DNA from: UBA1715 sp036752345 | Lineage (GTDB): Bacteria > Bacteroidota > Bacteroidia > Bacteroidales > UBA1715 | Assembly: GCA_036752345.1 (NCBI GenBank) | Contig: DAIOSV010000030.1 | Coordinates: 1-28,207 of the forward strand | Direction of reading: 5' to 3' | Length of the DNA stretch: 28,207 nucleotides | In this document: one piece after another, positions 7,723-15,010 of the stretch | Position numbering within the stretch: the stretch's first letter is position 1 | Layout: each line of letters starts with the position of its first letter | Program-made: the position numbers and the translations under genes | The notes under the pieces: model-generated | Databases searched by the model: none | What the model was told of the DNA's origin: nothing | Seen by the model: the letters and a program-made list of their open reading frames with translations, nothing else

Positions 7723-7847
7723 TAATTTTTAGTGTTTTTTTCTTCTATTCCCAACTTTTTCTAATAGCGGGAATGTCCCCCCCTATTCCCTGTAATTTCA
7801 TGAAAAAGAATTTCTTATTCCAAAATTCATTATTGTGAATATTTAAT

Positions 7848-7855
7848 TATTTTTG
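7848..7855 (+). promoter_or_regulatory. -7 box (TATTTTTG) for the small protein at 7874
   Basis: TATTTTTG matches TAnnTTTG and ends 18 nt before the ATG at 7874. It includes the alternative TTG start codon at 7853, which argues for the ATG. No TTTG at the usual upstream spacing. Confidence 0.4.
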
Positions 7856-7873
7856 CGTGGTTTTAACTTCGTG

Positions 7874-8236
7874 ATGAAACAAAAGTTGACGATATTCGGT
7901 TCTATTGTTGCTGCATTGTTCTATGCAGCAGTAATGTTGACGTTCAACAACAATTGTTCAATAGCAGAAAAAAAACTTTCTCAGGAGAATACTATTGTTC
8001 AATATGCTGAGAACCAAATTAGCAGTCAGAAAGACCCGTCAAATACGATTAGTGAGATTGTAAATCTCTGTAAATCACCTATTAAGAAATTGTCGAACAA
8101 ATTGTTCACTTCCCCAATATCTACTACCATCATAAAACCGGCAGAATTAGCCATACTTACTCGTCCTGTGACGGATTTTGCATGGGGAATTTTATCCAAT
8201 ATAACTATCATTTTCCCTTTTAATTATTTCTGGTAA
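7874..8236 (+). CDS. Unknown small membrane-anchored or exported protein
   Basis: 120 aa from the ATG at 7874. The N-terminus MKQKLTIFGSIVAALFYAAVML is a signal peptide or membrane anchor (about 4-23), followed by a polar region with two Cys (NNNC near 28 and NLCK near 60) and a hydrophobic C-terminus (WGILSNITIIFPFNYFW). No family is recognised. A TTG start seven codons upstream falls in a -7 promoter box and is not favoured. Codon use looks like that of its neighbours. It precedes the gene at 8344 by 107 bases with no terminator of standard form, so it may or may not belong with the nhaD transcript. Reality of the gene is likely but not certain. Confidence 0.55.
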   Translation: MKQKLTIFGSIVAALFYAAVMLTFNNNCSIAEKKLSQENTIVQYAENQISSQKDPSNTISEIVNLCKSPIKKLSNKLFTSPISTTIIKPAELAILTRPVTDFAWGILSNITIIFPFNYFW

Positions 8237-8343
8237 GATTATACTATACATATTTAGGGCTACTCTAGTAGCATTATTAATTAATAGTATATTAAAAGGA
8301 GTCGTTACGTATACGACTTTGTAACCTTAAAATAATTAAAAAA

Positions 8344-8808
8344 ATGAATGTAACACTTATTGTTGGCATTATACTTATTGCCTTTATAGTTATTCCTATT
8401 TTTCTTCTTAATAAAAACAAAGCAAAGCGAAATGCTGCAATCAAACAGCAATTAGCAGAAATCTCAAAAGGTTCTACTATTACGAACCAAGAAAGTTGGA
8501 ACGGATACCTCATTGCAATAGATGAAAATAAAAAAATCTGCTACTACGTGCGTCAAGAACGCAACGAATGTTTCACTCAAATCATAAATTTGGCTGACTA
8601 TCTCACATGCCGCGTTGTGGCAAGCAGTGCTATGGGTTCTACTGGTACTTCAATAGAAATGGTTGAACTAGTATTTTCACCAAAAAACGCCAACGGAGAA
8701 AATAAAACATTGGTATTTTTCAATGCAGAAACAGATGGCTATACACTAAATGGCGAATTGCAAAGTGCCGAACGTTGGAAGAAAATTTGTACTAATCTTA
8801 TGAAATAA
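8344..8808 (+). CDS. Unknown protein with one N-terminal membrane helix, upstream of nhaD
   Basis: 154 aa. One membrane helix (about 4-22, LIVGIILIAFIVIPIFLL) is followed by a short basic segment (NKNKAKRNAAIK) and a soluble domain of about 120 residues rich in beta-type segments (WNGYLIAIDENKKICYYVRQ, IEMVELVFSPKN, KTLVFFNAETDGYTL). The positive-inside rule puts the soluble domain in the cytoplasm. No family is recognised. Its stop is 18 bases before nhaD, on the same strand, so cotranscription with the antiporter is likely and a helper role is possible but unproven. Confidence 0.75.
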   Translation: MNVTLIVGIILIAFIVIPIFLLNKNKAKRNAAIKQQLAEISKGSTITNQESWNGYLIAIDENKKICYYVRQERNECFTQIINLADYLTCRVVASSAMGSTGTSIEMVELVFSPKNANGENKTLVFFNAETDGYTLNGELQSAERWKKICTNLMK

Positions 8809-8826
8809 CAATTTAAAAAAAAATTT

Positions 8827-10110
8827 ATGTATTCTGTATTAATGGTTTTAATTTTTGTTCTTGGCTATGTATGTATAGCACTAGAACATCCGATCAAAAT
8901 AGACAAAGCTGCTACAGCTTTGCTTATTGGCGTGTTAACATGGACGGTGTTCATCATGTTTGGAGAAACTCCGTCAGACGAAGTAGGCAAACTACTTGGT
9001 GAAAATTTTGGAGAAACAGCCCAAACATTATTCTTCCTATTTGCTGCCATGACAATCGTAGAGATTGTAGATCGTCACAATGGTTTTGTAATCATTACTG
9101 ACAAAATCACAGCAACAAGCAAAGTAAAGTTATTGTGGATTATTGGAATCCTCACATTCTTTATGTCGTCAGTTCTTGACAACCTTACTACAACTATCGT
9201 TATTTTGTCTCTACTTCGAAAACTCATTGATGACCAAAAAACACGTTGGACATATGCAAGTATTGTGGTAATTGCAGCAAATGCCGGTGGTGCATGGTCT
9301 CCTATCGGTGATGTTACAACCATTATGCTTTGGATTGGTGGACAAATTTCTGCCTTAGGCATCATGAAAATGACGTTTTTGCCAAGTATGGTTTCGTTGG
9401 TGGTTCCTCTTGCAGTACTTTCTTTTACTACCAAAGGTGCAATAGAAAAAACGAAAACTGACGATACTGTTCGTTATATTACGACTCGCAAACAGCAAGT
9501 AACATTATTGATTTTAGGTATAGGCTTCTTATTATTTGTACCTATTTTCAAGACAATTACTCACCTTCCTCCATTCCTAGGTATGTTGCTCGGACTTGGC
9601 GTTATTTGGTGTGTAACAGAAATTATGCACCGCAATCAACCTGAGGAAATTAAAAATCAACTTACCATAGCACATGTTTTGAAACGCGTAGACACTGCTA
9701 CAATTTTCTTCTTCCTTGGTATTTTGACAGCTGTTGGCGCACTTGGTGCTGCCGGACAACTTGGACATTTATCAGAATGGTTGAAAAACGTAACAAATGG
9801 CAACATCTACATTATTGATACTGCAATTGGTTTATTATCATCAGTAATAGACAACGTGCCACTTGTAGCTGCTACTATGGGAATGTATCCTATTGATGCT
9901 GTTGGCCAATTTGCTGCTGATAGTACATTCTGGAACATGTTAGCATTCTGTGCCGGAACCGGTGGTTCTATTTTAATTATCGGATCTGCTGCCGGTGTTG
10001 CTGCAATGGGTCTTGAAAAAATAGACTTCATTTGGTACTTAAAACACATCAGCTGGCTTGCATTACTTGGCTATTTTGCAGGTGTGCTATTTTTCATAAT
10101 AGGACTATAG
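8827..10110 (+). CDS. nhaD: NhaD-type Na+/H+ antiporter
   Basis: 427 aa, a polytopic inner-membrane protein of the ion transporter superfamily. It should export Na+ (or Li+) in exchange for protons. The two inverted-repeat halves each carry the expected signature: FFMSSVLDNLTTTIV (111-125) with AANAGGAWSPIGDVTTIMLW (150-169) in the first half, and SSVIDNVPLVAATMGM with CAGTGGSILIIGSAAGVAAMG in the second. The Asp-Asn pairs in these motifs are likely ion-binding residues. About a dozen membrane segments can be marked. Length is normal for NhaD. It follows an unknown one-helix protein by 18 bases and is closed by a strong terminator. Confidence 0.93.
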   Translation: MYSVLMVLIFVLGYVCIALEHPIKIDKAATALLIGVLTWTVFIMFGETPSDEVGKLLGENFGETAQTLFFLFAAMTIVEIVDRHNGFVIITDKITATSKVKLLWIIGILTFFMSSVLDNLTTTIVILSLLRKLIDDQKTRWTYASIVVIAANAGGAWSPIGDVTTIMLWIGGQISALGIMKMTFLPSMVSLVVPLAVLSFTTKGAIEKTKTDDTVRYITTRKQQVTLLILGIGFLLFVPIFKTITHLPPFLGMLLGLGVIWCVTEIMHRNQPEEIKNQLTIAHVLKRVDTATIFFFLGILTAVGALGAAGQLGHLSEWLKNVTNGNIYIIDTAIGLLSSVIDNVPLVAATMGMYPIDAVGQFAADSTFWNMLAFCAGTGGSILIIGSAAGVAAMGLEKIDFIWYLKHISWLALLGYFAGVLFFIIGL

Positions 10111-10130
10111 TCACATAGTTCTCATGTAAT

Positions 10131-10164
10131 AAAAAGCAGAATCGAAAGGTTCTGCTTTTTTTTG
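10131..10164 (+). terminator. Terminator of nhaD
   Basis: Stem AAAAAGCAGAA (10131-10141) with TTCTGCTTTTT (10150-10160), 8-nt loop, followed by more T. It starts 20 nt after the nhaD stop. Confidence 0.88.
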
Positions 10165-10165
10165 C

Positions 10166-10198
10166 ACAAAAAAAGCACTTACAAAAATGTAAGTGCTT
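10166..10198 (-). terminator. Terminator of tRNA-Pro
   Basis: Perfect 11-bp stem (10188-10198 with 10173-10183) over a 4-nt loop; on the minus strand it is followed by seven T. It lies 10 nt after the tRNA 3' end and sits back to back with the nhaD terminator. Confidence 0.88.
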
Positions 10199-10208
10199 CA
10201 AAATCAAG

Positions 10209-10283
10209 TCGGGGCAACCTGATTCGAACAGGCGACCCCACGCCCCCCAGACGTGTACTCTAACCGGGCTGAGCTATACCCCG
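10209..10283 (-). tRNA. tRNA-Pro (anticodon GGG)
   Basis: 75 nt on the minus strand. Acceptor CGGGGTA pairs with TGCCCCG (one G-U), discriminator A. The anticodon stem CACGT/GCGTG holds the loop CTGGGGG, anticodon GGG. D-arm and T-arm (TTCGAAT) are present. CCA is not encoded. Confidence 0.95.
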
Positions 10284-10292
10284 AATCGTTTG

Positions 10293-10322
10293 CAAAAGTA
10301 ATAAAATTTTACGCGCTACAAA
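10293..10322 (-). promoter_or_regulatory. Promoter of tRNA-Pro
   Basis: Minus strand TTTG (10319-10322), 18-nt spacer, TACTTTTG (10293-10300). This sits between the lipoprotein stop at 10329 and the tRNA 5' end at 10283, and gives a start about 3 nt upstream of the tRNA. Confidence 0.72.
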
Positions 10323-10328
10323 ATTGTA

Positions 10329-10589
10329 TCAGAAATTTGTGTCCAACGAAGTGTACTGCGCATCGCATTCTGCTTTTACTGAATCAATTATCTTACGAGA
10401 AAGTTTGGTTGAATCAGCTATCTCTTTCACTTTTTCATAGACACAATCGCAATACGCAGGCGTTTGTTCGCCATAAAAACGTTCGTTGTTTTTGTCTTTC
10501 AAACATTCCTCTTTAACATCTTCCGGAGAAGGCGTGCAAGCAAGAGCTACAGTGGCTATTATGGTTGCTAGAAATACTATGCGTTTCAT
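10329..10589 (-). CDS. Small Cys-rich lipoprotein
   Basis: 86 aa from the ATG at 10589. The N-terminus MKRIVFLATIIATVALAC is a lipoprotein signal with the lipobox VALAC, lipidated Cys18. The mature part is short and charged, with four more Cys (29, 47, 49, 75), three of which sit in ECLKD and YCDCVYEKV, a pattern seen in other small Bacteroidota exported proteins. An in-frame TTG at 10616 would add nine residues ahead of the signal peptide and is not favoured. It starts 20 bases after the GH44-like gene stops and is likely cotranscribed. Function unknown. Confidence 0.75.
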   Translation of the reverse strand: MKRIVFLATIIATVALACTPSPEDVKEECLKDKNNERFYGEQTPAYCDCVYEKVKEIADSTKLSRKIIDSVKAECDAQYTSLDTNF

Positions 10590-10608
10590 ACTTTTTTTGA
10601 ATTTATAG

Positions 10609-12483
10609 TTATTCAACGAAAATTGATACGGTTTTAGTTTCCGATTTTGTTTTTACCTGCAAAATATACATTCCCGCCGGCAAACTAGCCGTTGGCAACT
10701 GGCAATCTATCCGTCCTTGAGCATCTACTTTACGACAAAGGATTCCGGTAGTCGAATACAATTCAACCGTTTCCAACACTGCATTTCCACTCACATTTAT
10801 CACATCATGCGCTGGATTAGGGAACACTTTTATTGACAAATCAGATTCTGCTACTGCAAGTTGTTTTTCTGATTTGCTTAGAAGTATAGCCGTTATAGAA
10901 TATGCAGGAAGTTGAATAGTTGTTTTTCCATTAAGGAAAGGAATAGACAACTGTTTCAACGCATTGGAACTATGCGACGTAAATGTTTCCGCATCGTCCG
11001 GCAAATTAGACAACTGCAACACGCTATAGGCACTATCAGGTATTGCAAAATCTGAAACTGAAATGGAAACTGACTTAGAACCGCTTGCGTTTCTGTTTAC
11101 CAAAATAATTGTCATTGCCGAACGGTCAGAATTTACCGACGTATATGCTGAAACCATTGCCTCGTTCGTTGACGTTGCCACCACATTGATTTCTTTTGCA
11201 TAGCGGCCAAATAAATGCACGGTTTCCCACATACCGTATTTCCATCCCCATGGTATGAAATATTCCATTCCACTGCGCGCGCCTTCTCCCAAATTTGAGG
11301 CATACGCCAAGGCAGTAACCATGGCATTATTTTGTGCTACATCTCTCACATTGTATTCCGAAATTCCATACGAAACTTCATAGCCTGCTCCAAAATATTC
11401 ATCTATCCAATCTTGGCATCGTGCAAAAACACATTCTTTTGTTATAGATGCGTCCCAATAGCCATGTATCTTTTTAACTCCATTCGCTTTGGGATAATTG
11501 AAAGTGGTATCCCAAAGCATACGGTGCGTCTGTAAAATATCAGCAGCAGAGGTGTCTTCCGGATAATTATGTAAATCAATTACGTCTATCATTTTCACGC
11601 CCGATGCCTTCTCCTCTTGGGCGCAACGCATTATGAAATATTCTAGCCAACTATAGTATTTGCCACCATATACTAGTGAAGAATCGGAGGCGGGATTGTA
11701 CCACGTCCATTCCGAAGCAGCAACCGGACCACAAATTTTAATGCCGGGATATAATTTTCGTGCCGCTTTAACCGTTGCAAAATAATTGTCCAAATAGCGT
11801 TCCAGTCCTGCTGTTGATCGTTCTTTAATAATATCATCATGAGTGCCAGCCCAAATTTCGGCCTCGTTGTCCATATTCCAATACTTAAATTGGCTCAAAT
11901 CAAGCGTGAGCGTGTTTTTCCAATGCGATAAAATATCCGCCGTAGAATCGGCAGTCCATTCTTGCGTATACAACGTGTAGTCACCATCGGTAAACGTATA
12001 GGTACCACCCTGCAGAGTGAATGTTCCTCCTCCGCATAAATTCTTCGAACATCCCTCCCACCATTTTGCTTCGTTAAAACTCCACTCATCAAAATTGTAT
12101 GCCTTGGTTGATGCCACACGGCCTATCAATTGAAATGCAAACATTCCTTGCATTTCGGGAGTACTATGCGCCAATTTTTGTGCTACGGTATCCCAATCTG
12201 TTGAATACACATTGTTATACCAATCAGGGTGACACGTTAATTTTTTGCGCCAATTGTAATTCGTTGCATTATTGCCACTATTTTGACGTGTTAAACGGAT
12301 ACCGGCCTCGGTAGATTGCAACAAATCTTGATCTGCATTTTGCATATCACCTATTGCTCCGTTTTTCGCATATAAATAAGGTGAAATAGGCCTATTTGCC
12401 GAATCAGCCTTTATTGTTATTGAAATTTGCGATTGAGCACACTGGTACGACAATAAGCACAGAAGTATAAAGAGTTTTTTCAT
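10609..12483 (-). CDS. Secreted GH44-like glycoside hydrolase with T9SS sorting domain
   Basis: 624 aa. Signal peptide at 1-19. The catalytic region (about 20-430) has landmarks of family GH44 (endoglucanase/xyloglucanase): RPISPYLYAKN (31-41), GIRLTRQNSGNNATNYNW (61-78), WNMDNEAEIWAGTH (202-215) with Glu207 as probable acid/base, VIDLHNYPED (301-310), and GISEYNV (373-379) with Glu376 as probable nucleophile. A beta-sandwich region (about 435-545) follows, then a type A T9SS C-terminal domain of about 75 residues (SIKVFPNPAHDVINV, then LYSTTG, LPAGMYILQV, and the end KTVSIFVE). It should therefore be exported across the outer membrane and displayed or released. NEA in place of the usual NEP is a small departure. 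GH44 is the best guess; a relative in the same clan is possible. Confidence 0.82.
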   Translation of the reverse strand: MKKLFILLCLLSYQCAQSQISITIKADSANRPISPYLYAKNGAIGDMQNADQDLLQSTEAGIRLTRQNSGNNATNYNWRKKLTCHPDWYNNVYSTDWDTVAQKLAHSTPEMQGMFAFQLIGRVASTKAYNFDEWSFNEAKWWEGCSKNLCGGGTFTLQGGTYTFTDGDYTLYTQEWTADSTADILSHWKNTLTLDLSQFKYWNMDNEAEIWAGTHDDIIKERSTAGLERYLDNYFATVKAARKLYPGIKICGPVAASEWTWYNPASDSSLVYGGKYYSWLEYFIMRCAQEEKASGVKMIDVIDLHNYPEDTSAADILQTHRMLWDTTFNYPKANGVKKIHGYWDASITKECVFARCQDWIDEYFGAGYEVSYGISEYNVRDVAQNNAMVTALAYASNLGEGARSGMEYFIPWGWKYGMWETVHLFGRYAKEINVVATSTNEAMVSAYTSVNSDRSAMTIILVNRNASGSKSVSISVSDFAIPDSAYSVLQLSNLPDDAETFTSHSSNALKQLSIPFLNGKTTIQLPAYSITAILLSKSEKQLAVAESDLSIKVFPNPAHDVINVSGNAVLETVELYSTTGILCRKVDAQGRIDCQLPTASLPAGMYILQVKTKSETKTVSIFVE

Positions 12484-12500
12484 AGAAAAAATTTAGTCTG

Positions 12501-12508
12501 CAAATATA
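12501..12508 (-). promoter_or_regulatory. -7 box (TATATTTG) for the GH44-like gene
   Basis: Minus-strand TATATTTG matches TAnnTTTG and lies 18 nt before the ATG at 12483. The nearest upstream TTTG is 24 nt away, longer than usual. Confidence 0.45.
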
Positions 12509-12619
12509 CAATTATCTCCATTCATTTACCTGCAAAACTCTCATTGCAACCAAATTGGATAATTTGTTAAATAAAACCACTATTTTTTCGTTCTTAGAAA
12601 TAAGATAACTTTTACTTTT

Positions 12620-13570
12620 ATGCAACAAAAAATAGAAACAATGGAAAACGAATCAGTAACTTGTCTTATCATAGGAAGCGGGCCTGCAGGATACACTGCA
12701 GCAATTTATGCTTCAAGAGCTAACCTCCATCCCGTATTGTACGAAGGAATGCTCACTGGTGGCCAATTAACCACCACTAATGAAGTTGAAAATTTCCCAG
12801 GATATCCTGAAGGTATTTCGGGCACCAACATGATGGAAGATATCCGCAAACAAGCATTGAAATTTGGTGCTGACATTCGCAATGGCAATGTAACCTCAGT
12901 AGATTTAACTGGAACAACAAAAATCGTTGTAGTTGATAATAATAAAACAATTGAAGCGAAAGCGGTAATTATTGCCACAGGAGCATCTGCACGCTATTTG
13001 GGATTGGAAAGTGAGCGAAAATTTCGTGGCATGGGCGTCTCTGCGTGTGCCGTGTGCGACGGATTTTTCTTTCGCAAGCAAACTGTTGCCGTAATTGGCG
13101 GTGGCGATACTGCTGTTGGCGACGCATTGTACCTTTCCTGCCTTGCTACGAAAGTGTATCTCATAGTTCGTAAAGATTATCTACGCGCCTCTAAAGTTCT
13201 TCAAGAACGCGTTGCAAATACCCCAAATATTGAGATTCTCTTTGAACACGTAACCAAAGAAGTACTTGGTGACGAAAGTGGCGTCACAGGACTTCGTTTG
13301 GAAAAGCAAGGGAAAGAAATAGTAGAAATAGCCGTAACCGGAATGTTCTTGGCTATTGGCCACCATCCAAATACCGGCATTTTCAAAGGACAAGTCAATT
13401 TGGACGAAAACGGATATATTATTACAGAAGGAAAAGGTTCTCACACCAACCTCAGTGGTGTATTTGCCTGTGGTGACGTGCAAGACCCAACATACCGCCA
13501 AGCCATTACAGCAGCTGCATCGGGTTGCAAAGCAGCACTCGATACCGAACACTATTTGCAAACACTATAA
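12620..13570 (+). CDS. trxB: Thioredoxin-disulfide reductase
   Basis: 316 aa. FAD flavoprotein that uses NADPH to reduce thioredoxin. FAD-binding motif GSGPAG (19-24), the segment GGQLTTTNEVENFPG (47-61), redox-active CAVC (143-146, usually CATC), NADPH-binding GGGDTA (160-165), and the closing FAD motif GVFACGDVQDPTYRQAITAAASGC are all in place. The NADPH-phosphate loop reads VRKDYLRASK rather than the HRRDxxRA of E. coli, as I recall is common in Bacteroidota. Two starts are possible, the ATG at 12620 or one at 12641 (MENESVTCL); the second fits the usual family N-terminus better, but the first cannot be excluded. Divergent from the GH44-like gene. Confidence 0.95.
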   Translation: MQQKIETMENESVTCLIIGSGPAGYTAAIYASRANLHPVLYEGMLTGGQLTTTNEVENFPGYPEGISGTNMMEDIRKQALKFGADIRNGNVTSVDLTGTTKIVVVDNNKTIEAKAVIIATGASARYLGLESERKFRGMGVSACAVCDGFFFRKQTVAVIGGGDTAVGDALYLSCLATKVYLIVRKDYLRASKVLQERVANTPNIEILFEHVTKEVLGDESGVTGLRLEKQGKEIVEIAVTGMFLAIGHHPNTGIFKGQVNLDENGYIITEGKGSHTNLSGVFACGDVQDPTYRQAITAAASGCKAALDTEHYLQTL

Positions 13571-13577
13571 AATAGTA

Positions 13578-13606
13578 TTTCAAAATATTTCAAAATATTC
13601 CAAAAC
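13578..13606. repeat. Short 10-bp tandem repeat after trxB
   Basis: CAAAATATTT at 13581, CAAAATATTC at 13591 and the partial CAAAAC at 13601 form about 2.5 units of a 10-bp repeat between the trxB stop and its terminator. No known function. Confidence 0.6.
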
Positions 13607-13630
13607 GCCCTAACCATGGGCGTTTTTTTT
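13602..13630 (+). terminator. Terminator of trxB
   Basis: Stem AAAACGCCC (13602-13610) with GGGCGTTTT (13618-13626), 7-nt loop, then T to 13630. Confidence 0.88.
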
Positions 13631-13646
13631 GTTCTCACCTTCTTAA

Positions 13647-13658
13647 AATTCATGAATT
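13647..13658. promoter_or_regulatory. Palindrome AATTCATGAATT, possible operator
   Basis: A perfect 12-bp palindrome sits 29 nt upstream of the -7 box of the COG0523 gene, about where a -33 box or an upstream operator would be. It could bind a dimeric regulator; which one is unknown. Palindromes this short in AT-rich DNA can arise by chance. Confidence 0.3.
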
Positions 13659-13687
13659 GAGATACTCATGCAAATACTAAAAATTAA

Positions 13688-13695
13688 TACATTTG
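13688..13695 (+). promoter_or_regulatory. -7 box (TACATTTG) for the COG0523 GTPase gene
   Basis: TACATTTG matches TAnnTTTG and ends 25 nt before the ATG at 13721. No TTTG at the usual upstream distance, which could mean activator-dependent transcription. Confidence 0.45.
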
Positions 13696-13720
13696 TACAC
13701 CTAAAAAACAATTTTGAACT

Positions 13721-14926
13721 ATGCAAACGATAACACCCGTCTTACTTCTTACGGGATATTTGGGAAGTGGAAAAACGACGTTAGTCAATCATATTCTATT
13801 AAATAAAAAAGGAATAAAATTCGCTGTTGTGGTAAACGATATTGGCGAAGTAAACATTGATGCCGACCTTATCCAAAAAGGTGGCGTTGTGGGGAAAAAA
13901 GATGAAAGTCTTGTTGCACTCCAAAACGGATGCATTTGCTGTACATTGAAAATGGATTTAGTTGAGCAACTCAATGAGATCTTAAAAATGGATAGATTCG
14001 ACTATATTGTGATAGAAGCAAGCGGTATATGCGAACCAGAGCCTATTGCCCGCACAATTTCTTCCATTCCTGCCATGGGTGGCGAATATACTCGCTACGG
14101 CACTGCTCGCCTTGATTGCATTGTGACAGTTGTTGATGCCGTTCGTATGCAAAGTGAATTTTCGTGTGGTGACGACCTTACACGCAAAAATATTGACGAA
14201 GAAGACATTGAGAATTTATTGATTCAGCAAATTGAGTTTTGCAACATTGTGCTTCTCAACAAAGTGGCCGATGTGCAGCCAAACGAGTTACAACGTATCA
14301 AAGAAATCATACAAAACTTGCAACCGGGAGTTGAAATAATAGAGAGCAACTATGCCGATGTTGCATTGGAAAAAATTATCAATACACGAAAATTCAACTA
14401 CGACAATGCGGCAACATCTGCCGGCTGGATTCGCGGAATAGAACGCAAAGCGACAGAAGACGAAGAACACGAAGCACATGCAGAACATCACCACGAACAT
14501 GATGAGGAAGATGAACATGAACATCATCATCACGAACACGAAGGCGGCGAAGTTGAAGAATATGGCATAGGTACATTTGTGTACTACCGACGTAACGCAT
14601 TCGATAATAAGAAGTTCGAAAAATATGTCTGCCAAAATTGGCCAAAATCAATCATCCGCGCCAAAGGCGTTTGCTATTTTTCAGACAATACCGATATGTC
14701 ATACCTTTTTGAGCAAGCAGGCATACAAAAGAAACTCACCGAAGCCGGTTTATGGTTTGCTACTGCGCCAAAAGAGGAATTTGACAAACTGGTGCAACAA
14801 GATCCCAGCATTCTTCGCGATTGGGACGAAACCTACGGCGACAGAATGCAAAAGATTGTTTTCATTGGCCAGCACCTTGACAAAGAGCAAATTATACGCG
14901 ACTTAGACGAGTGTTTGAAATACTAG
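13721..14926 (+). CDS. COG0523 (CobW/ZNG1-type) GTPase, probable metallochaperone
   Basis: 401 aa. G3E-family P-loop GTPase: Walker A GYLGSGKT (12-19), the metal-binding GCICC (70-74, CxCC), the conserved IEASGICEPEP (98-108) and the guanine-specificity region LLNKVAD (178-184). A His/Asp/Glu-rich loop (about 246-275) contains 12 His in 24 residues and is a typical zinc or other divalent-metal sink of this family. A C-terminal CobW_C domain (about 283-400, GIGTFVYYRRNAF to the end) follows. Such proteins deliver metal to client enzymes, often under zinc limitation. The client and metal cannot be fixed from sequence; cobalamin synthesis genes are absent nearby, which argues against a CobW role. 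Confidence 0.9.
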   Translation: MQTITPVLLLTGYLGSGKTTLVNHILLNKKGIKFAVVVNDIGEVNIDADLIQKGGVVGKKDESLVALQNGCICCTLKMDLVEQLNEILKMDRFDYIVIEASGICEPEPIARTISSIPAMGGEYTRYGTARLDCIVTVVDAVRMQSEFSCGDDLTRKNIDEEDIENLLIQQIEFCNIVLLNKVADVQPNELQRIKEIIQNLQPGVEIIESNYADVALEKIINTRKFNYDNAATSAGWIRGIERKATEDEEHEAHAEHHHEHDEEDEHEHHHHEHEGGEVEEYGIGTFVYYRRNAFDNKKFEKYVCQNWPKSIIRAKGVCYFSDNTDMSYLFEQAGIQKKLTEAGLWFATAPKEEFDKLVQQDPSILRDWDETYGDRMQKIVFIGQHLDKEQIIRDLDECLKY

Positions 14927-14943
14927 AAAAAAACGTATTTTTG
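14914..14943 (+). promoter_or_regulatory. Promoter of the DUF3078 gene
   Basis: TTTG (14914-14917), 18-nt spacer, TATTTTTG (14936-14943). It straddles the stop codon of the COG0523 gene and predicts a leader of about 60 nt before the ATG at 15011. Confidence 0.7.
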
Positions 14944-15010
14944 TCACCATAATGAAGCTATTTTAAAGAAATACATTCTATATTATATTTTTACAAAAAC
15001 ATTTAAAACA

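Noticed and set aside
7683..10208. The nhaD block as a genomic island between two tRNA genes
   Set aside because: No integrase, no direct repeat of either tRNA end, and base use like the surroundings. tRNA-Leu also faces away from the block.
10590..10616. TTG start adding nine residues to the small lipoprotein
   Set aside because: It would bury the Lys-Arg start of the lipoprotein signal; the ATG at 10589 is normal.
12620..13570. CAVC instead of CATC in thioredoxin reductase as a sign of altered function
   Set aside because: Both Cys are present at the right spacing and all FAD and NADPH motifs are intact; a Thr-to-Val change between them is a mild variant.
14288..14651. Long antisense frames over the His-rich loop of the COG0523 gene
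   Set aside because: They arise from the repetitive CAT/GAA codons of the sense gene and have no plausible start or composition.
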